From JACDAS01 sp046262415 (lineage in GTDB: Bacteria > Actinomycetota > Thermoleophilia > Gaiellales > Gaiellaceae): a DNA stretch of 17,573 nucleotides. A program made the position numbers and the translations under genes. Location of the stretch: positions 1 to 17,573 of the forward strand of contig JBHEMU010000018.1 of NCBI GenBank assembly GCA_046262415.1. The letters run 5' to 3'. Within the stretch, counting starts at the first letter, position 1; the number at the start of each line of letters is the position of its first letter. Below the pieces are notes generated by a model. The model was not told where the DNA came from. It searched no databases and saw nothing but the letters and a program-made list of their open reading frames with translations. This document shows positions 7,325-14,263 of this stretch, one piece after another.

Positions 7325-7460
7325 TCACCGCCACTCGGCCCTGAGCTCCTCCCGGTATCGCTCCGGCCAGACGTCGTCGAAAGCACCCGCCCACTTCCGG
7401 ATCGGATCGTCTACCCGTCGTCGCCTGGCCGACGACCGTGATGCGGGTCTCGCCGCTCAT
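7325..7460 (-). pseudogene. Small ORF with apparent 1-nt frameshift
   Basis: The start ATG overlaps the presenilin-like gene's stop (TGATG). Frame 1 reads MSGETRITVVGQATT with G/C at nearly every third position. After the GGG at 7415-7417 that bias moves to the next frame, which reads VDDPIRKWAGAFDDVWPERY and ends EELRAEWR before TGA. Removing one G would join them into a 44-aa protein with a Trp-rich, charged end. Read literally, frame 1 instead runs on to 7299 as a 53-aa product overlapping the protease start. It may be a recent indel, a sequencing error or a real frameshift site. No family was recognised. Confidence 0.4.
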
Positions 7461-8209
7461 CACTCCGGATGCTCCAGGGGCAGCCCCCGTCGCAGGTAGC
7501 GCCAGATCAGGTCGGCGTTGACGAGGAGGAACCCGATCGAGAGCAGCGGCAGCGCCGGCAGCCCGCCGATGCCGAACGGGTCGCCCCAGACCGCGAGCGC
7601 CATCGTCGCGCCGAAGGAGGCGACGAGCGCCGCCCACGTCCAGCCCACCCGCAGCGACCATCGGGCGGCGGCGGCGAGGAAGAGCCCGAAGAAGAGCAGG
7701 TCGGGCAGGCCGAGGTTCGCCGCCGCGTCCTCCCCGGGGATCGGGAACGCGAAGGAGAGCGCGGAGAAGATCTCGCGCCGCTCGGTGACGATGTGGTGCG
7801 TCGGCCCGCGCCAGACCGAGTACGCGTCGACGAGGGGCACGATCACCGCAACCAGCACCACCCAGGAGAGGTGCTCGAAGTAGCCGAGAAACCAGAAGGC
7901 GAGCACGGTCATCGCCGCCAGCTTCGCGAGGTTGGCCGGAAGCTGGAGGTCGCCCACCTCGAGCAGGAAGGCGAGCGCCGCCAGGGCCAGTCCAATCGCC
8001 AGGAGGCCGCGGGCGCGGCGCAGCGGCAGGGCGAGCCAGACCAGCCCGAACACGGCGGGAATCAGGACGAGCGCGAGGAACCCGACGTCCCACCAGGTCG
8101 AGACGTCGAGGAGCGACTCGTGGAAGGCGTAGTAGGCCAGCAGCGTGCCCGCCAGCGCGGCGGCCCCGATCGCCCGCTGCCGGCTCAGTACGGCGGAAGC
8201 TCCGCCCAC
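7460..8209 (-). CDS. Polytopic membrane protein with presenilin/SPP-like GxGD-protease motifs
   Basis: The 249-aa protein is almost wholly hydrophobic, with about seven to nine membrane segments. Three landmarks occur in presenilin order: PLVDAYSVW with D128 (like the YD motif of TM6), NLGLPDLLFFG with D170 (like GxGD of TM7), and GLPALPLL with PALP at 218-221 (TM9). The spacing of 42 residues from Asp to Asp and 48 from Asp to PALP is near that of compact archaeal homologues. The third residue of GxGD is Pro here, which is atypical. If active it would cut membrane-spanning peptides. The GTG at 8209 overlaps the upstream gene by 25 nt; a CTG at 8188 overlapping as CTGA is possible. The topology is sure; the protease role is inference. 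Confidence 0.72.
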   Translation of the reverse strand: MGGASAVLSRQRAIGAAALAGTLLAYYAFHESLLDVSTWWDVGFLALVLIPAVFGLVWLALPLRRARGLLAIGLALAALAFLLEVGDLQLPANLAKLAAMTVLAFWFLGYFEHLSWVVLVAVIVPLVDAYSVWRGPTHHIVTERREIFSALSFAFPIPGEDAAANLGLPDLLFFGLFLAAAARWSLRVGWTWAALVASFGATMALAVWGDPFGIGGLPALPLLSIGFLLVNADLIWRYLRRGLPLEHPE

Positions 8210-8778
8210 CACGGGCCGAGCGCCTTGAAGGCATTCCAGAAGCGGGTCTTCGCCGACGCCTCGTCGAGCGAGGAGTCCACGTCCGGCACGTAGAGAGCCT
8301 CCGTCGTCGGCGTCAGCCGTTGCAGCTCGCCCGGCCGGGGCTCGACCGGGGAGGACAGCGGGAACTCGAGCGCGTTCAGGAAGGCGAGCGCCTCCTCGCC
8401 CATCACGACCACGAGCTTCGGCTGGACGATGTGGAGCTCGCGGGTCAGCCACGCGCGAGCCTCGTCGTCGTCCTCGCCGCCGTCTCCGAGCTTGAGGCAG
8501 TTGGTGCCGTAGACGGCCATCGGATCGACGCGCAGCCGCTGGAGCGACTTGAGGATCGCCTGTCCCGAGCGGCCGTAGAAGGCGACGCCCTCCTGGAGCT
8601 CCGAGGGCTGGGGCCGGTGCTTGAGCAGGAGGACGTCGGCGAGGGGGTGGCCGGAGCCCAGGACGGGCACGCGCGCCTCGCCGGCGGCGTGCGCGACCTC
8701 GTCCCCGAGCTCGTTGATCTCGGCGATGGCTTTCTTGAGGTAGCGCTCGTAGATCTCGTCGGTGGAAGCGGCAGACAC
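8185..8778 (-). CDS. Uracil-DNA glycosylase superfamily protein, divergent
   Basis: The 197-aa protein carries the fold signature of family 4/5-type uracil-DNA glycosylases: a segment HPLADVLLLKHRPQPSELQEGVAFYGRSGQAIL (44-76) ending in the GRSGQ loop, YGTNCLKLG (90-98), and KLVVVMGEEALAFL (121-134). However, the canonical GEAPG of motif 1 is replaced by KHRPQ, the HPS catalytic motif is absent (YVPDVDSS stands in its place), and the four iron-sulfur cysteines are missing (only C94). It may recognise another lesion or nucleotide, or lack base excision activity. The GTG at 8778 lies 23 nt after the upstream gene, so it belongs to the same transcript. The fold is likely; the activity is uncertain. 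Confidence 0.75.
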   Translation of the reverse strand: MSAASTDEIYERYLKKAIAEINELGDEVAHAAGEARVPVLGSGHPLADVLLLKHRPQPSELQEGVAFYGRSGQAILKSLQRLRVDPMAVYGTNCLKLGDGGEDDDEARAWLTRELHIVQPKLVVVMGEEALAFLNALEFPLSSPVEPRPGELQRLTPTTEALYVPDVDSSLDEASAKTRFWNAFKALGPWWAELPPY

Positions 8779-8800
8779 GAGGCTGGAACCCAGTTCTCCC

Positions 8801-10540
8801 CTACCGGACTCTTTCCTTGGCCTGGGCCATCCACTTCAGCGACTGCAGGTACACGAGCGACTTGGGCCGGCGCAGGATCTCGGCTCCGCGGAGGCTGATC
8901 AGGAACTCCTCCGGGCCGGAGAACGCGCGCATGCGCACCGCCCCGGTGCCGACGCCCTGGAGGACGTGCGCGTCGGAGCCCGCTCCCGCGATCAGGTTGT
9001 ACTTGCGCGCGAAGCGCAGCGCCTCCTCGTTGAACGCCTCGAAGAGCAGGCGGGCGTTGTAGACCTCGAACACGTCGATGTCGGCGAGGTGACGGTGCAG
9101 CGTGGCCGGGTCCGGGATCGCGTGCATCCGGTCGAAGGGGTGCGGGAGGTAGACGAGACCGCCCTGGTCGCGGATCGCCGCGATCGTGTCCGCGAAGGAC
9201 AGTCCCCTCGGGATCTCCTCCGAGAGGAAGAGCCCGATCACCTCGCCCTGGCCGTCCGTCTTGATCTCCTCGCCCGGAATCACCGTCAGCGGGCGGTCGC
9301 GCGCGAGCGCGACGGCCTCGAGTGCCCCGCCGAAGGCGTTGTGGTCGGTGACGGCGATCGCGCCCAGGCCCTGCTCCTCGGCGTGGTCGAGCAGGTCGGC
9401 GACGTCGATGCGGCAGTCGTGCGACCAGGACGTGTGCATGTGCAGGTCGCAGAGGATCCAGTCGCGACCGGCCAGCGGGTCGGCGCCGCGGGCCGCGCGT
9501 GGACTGCGCCTGCGGCCGGCGAGGTCGCGGTAGAGGCCGCTCACCTCGCGCGCCACCGCGTCGAAGCCCTGTGCTTCCGCGACCGCACGCGCTTCGGCTG
9601 CCACGCGCTCGCGGAGCGGCTCGTTCTCGGCCAGCCGTGCGAAGGCCGCCGCCGCCAGCTCGGGCTGCTCGTCCACCCGGGGTGCGGTCGCGACCGCCGC
9701 GCCCGCGGCGCGGGCCTCGAGCAGGACGCGGTCGAGCCCGAGCGTGGACGGGATGAAGATCGCCGCCTCGTTCAGGAGCGGCGCTCGCGCGGGCCCGTCG
9801 CGTCCGGTACGGAGGTGCACCCGCTCACGGAGCGCCCGCGGGACGTAGGGCCTCCCCGTCAGCGGCTTCGTGCGCAGGAGGACGAGCTCCCAGCTCGGGA
9901 GCTCGCCGAGGACGTGCAGCGCCGAGCGCGCGAGGGGCCGGTCGGTCGGACGCCATTCGAGCACGGCGAGACGGCGCTTCTCCAGCGGTCGGAACAGCTC
10001 GAGGTCGACGCCCGGCGAGAGGACCCGGTACTCGCCGGGGAACCGCTCCGCCGCCGCCTCCGCCGCCTCCCGGGAGATCGCGATCAGGGCGTCCAGGCGC
10101 GCCAGCAGGCGGCCCCGCTGCGCCTTGCCGGGCGGGTAGCCGAGGCGTTCCGGCGAGAAGAACGTCGCCACCGCGAGGCCGGGCGCGCCCCTGAGCGCGA
10201 GGTACGAGAGGCTCGGGAGGCCGGGCTCGAAGCCGTGGACGACGTCGAAGCCGCCCCGCTGGAGCGCGAGCGAGAGGTTCGCCCGGACCCCCACCGGGAC
10301 GCCCATTCGGCTCCGCCGGGAGATCGGCAGCGCGGGTCCGAGCGCGATCACGTCGGCCTGGGTCCCGTTCGACAGCGCGCGGCGTCCCGCGACGAGGTCG
10401 GCGGCGCGTCCCGAGGGCGCGAGAATCGTGACCGTGTGGCCGAGGGCGCGCAGAGCGGTCGCGAGGCCGGCCACGTGCTCGTTCACGTCGTGCGGCTGCG
10501 ACCAGGCGAAGGGCGTCACGAGGCAGATCCGAAGCCCCAC
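8801..10540 (-). CDS. GT4 glycosyltransferase fused to PHP-domain phosphoesterase
   Basis: The 579-aa protein has two domains. Residues 1-340 are a GT-B glycosyltransferase of the PimA-like GT4 type: an N-terminal acceptor motif (RICLVTPFAWSQPHDVNEHV), FDVVHGFEP (98-106), SPGVDLELF (175-183) and a donor region GLDRVLLEARAAGAA (268-282). The first Glu of the usual ExxxxxxxE donor motif appears lost. Residues 360-560 are a PHP metal-dependent phosphoesterase: DLHMHTSWSHD (365-375), VTDHN (397-401), PGEEI (422-426), PHPFDR (466-471) and GSDAH (521-525), a full tri-metal set. The fusion may pair sugar transfer with phosphate ester cleavage. The GTG at 10540 is fixed by the fold start and by the TAGACT box 8 nt upstream. 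It is the first gene of a probable five-gene operon. Confidence 0.88.
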   Translation of the reverse strand: MGLRICLVTPFAWSQPHDVNEHVAGLATALRALGHTVTILAPSGRAADLVAGRRALSNGTQADVIALGPALPISRRSRMGVPVGVRANLSLALQRGGFDVVHGFEPGLPSLSYLALRGAPGLAVATFFSPERLGYPPGKAQRGRLLARLDALIAISREAAEAAAERFPGEYRVLSPGVDLELFRPLEKRRLAVLEWRPTDRPLARSALHVLGELPSWELVLLRTKPLTGRPYVPRALRERVHLRTGRDGPARAPLLNEAAIFIPSTLGLDRVLLEARAAGAAVATAPRVDEQPELAAAAFARLAENEPLRERVAAEARAVAEAQGFDAVAREVSGLYRDLAGRRRSPRAARGADPLAGRDWILCDLHMHTSWSHDCRIDVADLLDHAEEQGLGAIAVTDHNAFGGALEAVALARDRPLTVIPGEEIKTDGQGEVIGLFLSEEIPRGLSFADTIAAIRDQGGLVYLPHPFDRMHAIPDPATLHRHLADIDVFEVYNARLLFEAFNEEALRFARKYNLIAGAGSDAHVLQGVGTGAVRMRAFSGPEEFLISLRGAEILRRPKSLVYLQSLKWMAQAKERVR

Positions 10541-10548
10541 GGCCTTCG

Positions 10549-10554
10549 AGTCTA
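10549..10554 (-). promoter_or_regulatory. -10 box for leaderless GT4-PHP operon transcript
   Basis: On the minus strand TAGACT is followed by 8 nt and the GTG at 10540. No ribosome binding site is seen. It is the only promoter-like box found for the downstream glycosylase, membrane and protease genes. Confidence 0.55.
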
Positions 10555-10614
10555 GACGCGTCCGGGACGTGGCGAGAGGGTTTCGGGCGGGCCGGCAACG
10601 GCAATCAGACGGCC

Positions 10615-10797
10615 GTGGACGAGCCCGAGCGCGAGCCCGAGATCGACGAGAGCGGCCGCAACCCGACGCAGCGGCGGCTGGACGAGGAAGGCCCGTCCGA
10701 GCAGCCGGCCGACGTGCCCTGGGACGAGCCCCTGCCGGTGGTGTCCGACGCCGGTGCGGAGTCCGAGGACGAGCCTCTACCGCCCGAACGGATCTAG
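10615..10797 (+). CDS. Small acidic hypothetical protein
   Basis: This 60-aa ORF starts with GTG (MDEPEREPEIDESGRNPTQR) and ends EDEPLPPERI. It contains 20 Asp/Glu against 5 Arg, is rich in proline, and has no hydrophobic core, so it is probably disordered and soluble. Third codon positions are mostly G or C, supporting coding. It lies divergent from the glycosyltransferase gene, with no ribosome binding site and no clear TAnnnT box. I recognise no family. It could be a real small protein or a chance open frame in GC-rich DNA. Confidence 0.5.
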   Translation: MDEPEREPEIDESGRNPTQRRLDEEGPSEQPADVPWDEPLPVVSDAGAESEDEPLPPERI

Positions 10798-10811
10798 CAC
10801 CGACCAACTCG

Positions 10812-10829
10812 GGCGCCGATCGTGGCGCC
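10812..10829. repeat. Short GC hairpin after the small acidic gene
   Basis: GGCGCC, a six-base loop and GGCGCC again can form a 6-bp stem about 15 nt after the stop of the small acidic gene. It lacks a T run, so a terminator role is only possible, not shown. Confidence 0.3.
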
Positions 10830-10857
10830 GTACGCCGCCGCTGCGAGAATCGAGGCA

Positions 10858-10914
10858 GTGGCAGCACAGATGAGTGTGAGGCAGCGTTCGATGATCCCGG
10901 GACGTGACGCGTGA
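10858..10914 (+). other. Possible short leader ORF before the restriction gene
   Basis: GTG at 10858 (or ATG at 10870) opens a short frame reading VAAQMSVRQRSMIPGRDA. Its TGA overlaps the GTG start of the restriction-modification gene as GTGA. This would allow translational coupling to a gene that lacks its own ribosome binding site. The frame is very short and could be chance. Confidence 0.25.
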
Positions 10915-11972
10915 GCCTGCGCCTGCCGAGCCTCGACATCCCGGAGACCGAAAAAGGGTCATACTCGGAAGCGGACGTCCACGCGAAGCTCTTCGAATCC
11001 GACCTGACCTTCCTCGGCTACCCGTCGAGGAAGAGCTCTCAGGCCGACGGCGAGTACTTCGTCGAACAGCGCACGCTCGCCACCCGCCGCCTGAGATCAC
11101 AAAAGACGACGGGCCGCTACGACGGGCTCTACCTGATCGGCAACGCCCCGGTGGCGCTCTGCGAGATCAAGCGTTACGAGGCTGTCGACTCGGCCGCGGA
11201 GTGGGAGCGCGCGAAGCGCCAACTGATCGCCTACGCCCGCAGCGACGACTTTGCGGCATCGCCACCGTTCCTCGTCCTGTACTGCGGCAAGCCCGAGCGG
11301 AATCGCTTCTTCCGTCGCAAGACATTGGTTGATCCGTCCCTGTTCGGGACCGTCGAGTACGAGGAGCTCGACGAGATCTGGAACTGGCAACGCGTGCGCG
11401 ACTTCCAGCTTCGCGGGGAGTTCGCGCAGGAGGTCGTCGATGCCGAGCGCCTCCGCGAGATCCTCGTGTACCACCTCGACACGATCGAGAGCTCGCTGCG
11501 CATACAGGTCAATCAGGCGATCCAGGTGGTGAAGAACCCGGACGGCACGGTCATTCTCGGCGACTTCGCGCAGTGGCTCCGAGACCGGCCGGTGACCCTC
11601 GAGCGCATGCGCTTGCTCTATGAGCGCAAGGTCGCCGAGATCGGCACCGATCGCGAGACCCAGGTCGCCGGCGAGATGGTGACGCAAGCCGCGCTCAACT
11701 ACCTCAACAAGGTCTTCTTCCTCTCACTGTGCGAGGAGCGGAACCTGCCCGGCTTCTACCGGATCATGCGCGAGTTCCTCCCGCGCAGCCGCGCCGAGAC
11801 CACCACGAGCGCGGTCGCGGCCTTCCTCGCTCTGCTGCGACGGCGCATCAAGGACACCACCGCAACCTGGGATCCCGCGGACGAGAAGACCTACCGGACG
11901 CTTCGGCAGGAACTGGCGCCCGCAATCCAGCAGAGCGTGATCGAGCAGAACAGCTGGCGTGAGCTGATCTAG
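10911..11972 (+). CDS. N-terminal fragment: PD-(D/E)xK nuclease part of the restriction-modification enzyme
   Basis: The 353-aa open part carries a type I/IIG-like restriction nuclease domain. The catalytic core is D71 in GRYDGLYLI, then E85 and K87 in ALCEIKRY, followed by a Q104-containing helix (RQLIAYAR), typical of PD-(D/E)xK enzymes linked to methyltransferases. Residues 140-350 are a helical linker that ends in RRLKDTTATWDP-like and SWRELI sequence, normally continuing into the methyltransferase. The GTG at 10911 gives MSLRLPSLDIPETEK; no ribosome binding site is seen. A free nuclease without its methyltransferase could be toxic or, more likely, inactive because DNA recognition lies in the other half. 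Confidence 0.72.
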   Translation: MSLRLPSLDIPETEKGSYSEADVHAKLFESDLTFLGYPSRKSSQADGEYFVEQRTLATRRLRSQKTTGRYDGLYLIGNAPVALCEIKRYEAVDSAAEWERAKRQLIAYARSDDFAASPPFLVLYCGKPERNRFFRRKTLVDPSLFGTVEYEELDEIWNWQRVRDFQLRGEFAQEVVDAERLREILVYHLDTIESSLRIQVNQAIQVVKNPDGTVILGDFAQWLRDRPVTLERMRLLYERKVAEIGTDRETQVAGEMVTQAALNYLNKVFFLSLCEERNLPGFYRIMREFLPRSRAETTTSAVAAFLALLRRRIKDTTATWDPADEKTYRTLRQELAPAIQQSVIEQNSWRELI

Positions 11973-12209
11973 GTTGCCTTCGACCTCGCGGCTGAGCGCT
12001 TTCCGCTCGTCTACCGGGAGGATGTCTACGACTACTTCCGGCCAGGAAAGGAGGCGCTCGCGGAGCTCGTCTATGACCTCTCGACGAAGAGCTTCGAGGC
12101 GCTGACGAATCGGCACGTTGGCGACATCTACCAGAGCCTCCTCTCGGCGCGGCGGCGCCAGCAAGCGAAGCTCGGAGCCTTCTACACGCCGCACGGCGAC
12201 GTCTCGTAC

Positions 12210-13916
12210 ATGGTGTCCAAGCTGAATCTGTCTTCAGAGTCTCGCGTGCTCGACCCATGCATGGGATCGGGCCACTTCCTCGAAGAGATCGTCGAAGGGC
12301 TGATCGCCCTGTACGCCGACCAGGGCGTGTCGCGCGAGCACGCCTACCGCCAGATCGTCGCGGAGCAGCTCTTCGGGGCCGACATCGACTCATTCGCGCT
12401 CTCGCTCGCGGCGATCAGGCTGTTCCTGCTCAGCGAGGAGAACGCGGTCGTGCGGCCGCACCTGTACGTGCACGACATGTTGCTCCACTCGCCCCAGCGC
12501 GAAGCGCTGTTCACGGACGCCGAGCGGGTCGTCGACGCCGACGTGGACGAGCCCGCGCCGATCGATGCGCAGCAGTTCGACGCGGTCGTGGGGAATCCAC
12601 CGTACGGTGCACGAAAGCCGAGGTACAAGGTCGGTGTCTACGGCCGGCTCTACGGCCCGAGCCAGAAGGAGCTGAATGCCGGCAGCATCGGTACCGGCGA
12701 CCGGGACACGTACGCGATGTTCATCGCCAACGGCATCGAGCGTCTGCGCGAGGGCGGTCGCCTGTGCCTGATCACGAACGACAGCTACCGCACGCTGACA
12801 ACATACGCGCGGCTCAGGCGCCGGATCCTCGACACGTGCAAGATCGTGGAGCTGCTCCTCACGGACACGAAGCACTTCGAGGGAGTGAGCTTTCAGTTCG
12901 CGGGGATGGCGATCATCACGCTCGAGCGGTGCAGCAACGAACAGGCGCGGTGCGAGCACGTGATGCGGCTCGTCGACTACGTCCGCGATCCGCGCGACTT
13001 CGCGAATCCGCCTGCGGAGAAGGTGCAGGAGCTTCGCCAAGAGGAGTACGAGGCTCTCGACGAGACGCCATTCTTCGTGGGGGTGCCGCGAGATGTGCTC
13101 GACGCTGCGAAGGAATCGCTTCGTGTAAGGGATATCGCGCGAGGTCGTCAGGGATTGATCACGGCTGACGACAAGCGTTTTCTGGCCGGAATCGGCCAGA
13201 GGTTCTCTGGCTTGACGCACGTTGTGGCTCCAGAGGTGGTTGCTGGCGTGGTCTCGGATGATGAGCGGAGAAAGGGCATCAGCGCCTCCAAACCGCACTG
13301 GGTCCCATTCGCGAAGGGTGAGGGCTTCGGCGAATTTTGGAAACCCCCGAGCGTCGCAATCGACTGGTCCGAGGAGGCGGTGGCCGAGTTGAAGAGGAGA
13401 GACGAGCTACCAGCAGGGACAAGCCGGAAACCGCGACTCCAGAATACGGACTACTACTTCCTGCAAGGCCTCACCTACTCCGTCGTTTCGAGCGGCCGGT
13501 TGTCAGTCCGCCTGATGCCTGCGGGTTGGATCTTCAGTGACAAAGGGAGCGGGATCTTCGTCGAGGACGCCGCCACTTCGGAACACTTTCTGCTCGGATA
13601 CCTGAACTCTGCGATGGCTACGATGTTCATGAAGAAGATCGTCAATACGACCGCGACGGCCCACCTCGGCTATGTCGAGAAGCTACCGTACCGGCGGCCG
13701 CCTGCCGATGTGGAACTCGGAGTCGTCGGACGTGTCGAGAAGATAATCGAGACCTTGAAGGCCGACCCGCAGGCGGAGATCCAGGCGCTCCGAGACGAGA
13801 TCGACGACCTGATCTTCGACCTGTTCGAGATCGGACCGAGCTCTCGCGCCGATGTTCGCCGGTTCTACCGCACGGTCGGTCGCGCCGAGGTCGAGGATCA
13901 GGCGGCGAGCGAGTAG
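12210..13916 (+). CDS. C-terminal fragment: N6-adenine methyltransferase and specificity part
   Basis: From the first ATG after the TAG, 568 aa remain. They contain SAM motif I (LDPCMGSGHF, 14-23), a second SAM-binding region ADID (57-60), and catalytic motif IV NPPYG (129-133) of an N6-adenine DNA methyltransferase. The C-terminal half (WVPFAKGEGFGEFWKPPS to LNSAMATMFMKK) resembles the target-recognition region of Type IIG and BREX PglX-like enzymes. The stretch with FYTPHGDVSYMV (about 12179-12212) is mostly upstream of this ATG, and residues 11973-12209 have no good start, so methylation is probably lost unless read-through occurs. The end overlaps the convergent unknown gene by 19 nt. Confidence 0.72.
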   Translation: MVSKLNLSSESRVLDPCMGSGHFLEEIVEGLIALYADQGVSREHAYRQIVAEQLFGADIDSFALSLAAIRLFLLSEENAVVRPHLYVHDMLLHSPQREALFTDAERVVDADVDEPAPIDAQQFDAVVGNPPYGARKPRYKVGVYGRLYGPSQKELNAGSIGTGDRDTYAMFIANGIERLREGGRLCLITNDSYRTLTTYARLRRRILDTCKIVELLLTDTKHFEGVSFQFAGMAIITLERCSNEQARCEHVMRLVDYVRDPRDFANPPAEKVQELRQEEYEALDETPFFVGVPRDVLDAAKESLRVRDIARGRQGLITADDKRFLAGIGQRFSGLTHVVAPEVVAGVVSDDERRKGISASKPHWVPFAKGEGFGEFWKPPSVAIDWSEEAVAELKRRDELPAGTSRKPRLQNTDYYFLQGLTYSVVSSGRLSVRLMPAGWIFSDKGSGIFVEDAATSEHFLLGYLNSAMATMFMKKIVNTTATAHLGYVEKLPYRRPPADVELGVVGRVEKIIETLKADPQAEIQALRDEIDDLIFDLFEIGPSSRADVRRFYRTVGRAEVEDQAASE

Positions 13917-14233
13917 ATCTCGACGTTGCCGCGGTCGCGGAGCCGCAGGCGCTCGACGAGGCTCCGCAGCTCGGGCGCGCATGGAGGGTCCGGGAGGATC
14001 TCGAGCGGGCATAGCTCACCTCGAGGCATCCGCTGAGCGCTCAACTCCAGCAGCCGGCCCTCGAACGACGGATCGTCCAGGTCTTCGGCCACGACGGGAA
14101 GACCGATCCACGTGACCCCGCCGATCCCGTGGGCCCGGACGGTTCCGTCCTCGACCGCGGCCGGCTTCCAGCCGCAGGAGCGGTAATGCTCCTCTAGGAG
14201 TCCTTGCAGGTCGCTCCGCCTCGCACTCATCAC
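13898..14233 (-). CDS. Hypothetical protein, 111 aa
   Basis: The soluble product starts MMSARRSDLQGLLEEHYRSCGWKP, contains HGIGGVTWIGLPVVAEDL and PRGELCPLEILPDPPC, and ends NVEIYSLAA. It has three cysteines, no signal peptide and no membrane segment. Codon third positions are GC-rich, and the text is protein-like, so it is probably real. I recognise no family. The start is GTG 14233 or ATG 14230, about 30 nt after the six-helix membrane protein gene, suggesting the same transcript as ino1. Its 3' end overlaps the 3' end of the split restriction-modification gene by 19 nt, so a functional link to restriction is possible but unsupported. Confidence 0.65.
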   Translation of the reverse strand: MMSARRSDLQGLLEEHYRSCGWKPAAVEDGTVRAHGIGGVTWIGLPVVAEDLDDPSFEGRLLELSAQRMPRGELCPLEILPDPPCAPELRSLVERLRLRDRGNVEIYSLAA

Positions 14234-14263
14234 GCACGAGAGGATCGCAGATGCCCCGGACGG

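Larger units (their letters stand above)
10911..13916 (+). pseudogene. Type IIG-like restriction-modification enzyme gene split by an in-frame TAG
   Basis: The frame from 10911 to 13916 would encode one 1001-aa bifunctional enzyme but is interrupted by a single TAG at 11970-11972. Coding sense continues on both sides in the same frame: before the stop it reads NSWRELI, after it VAFDLAAERFPLVYREDVYD, then LGAFYTPHGDVSYMV, the usual entry into the methyltransferase domain. One base change from CAG or TGG would explain it. The gene is less GC-rich than its neighbours, especially about 13100-13600, which suggests horizontal transfer. TAG ends several intact genes here, so the codon is not reassigned. 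The nuclease, methyltransferase and specificity regions are otherwise complete, implying recent loss. Confidence 0.75.

Noticed and set aside
7299..8234. 311-aa minus-strand frame overlapping the presenilin-like gene
   Set aside because: Low-complexity Arg/Pro text; the overlapping frame gives clean membrane helices and motifs.
11970..11972. TAG read as pyrrolysine or another amino acid
   Set aside because: TAG terminates ferritin, peptidase, ino1 and the small acidic ORF, and no pyrrolysine genes are seen, so a nonsense mutation is simpler.
10911..13916. BREX or other multi-gene defence island
   Set aside because: The recognition region resembles PglX, but no other BREX, DISARM or toxin-antitoxin genes flank it.
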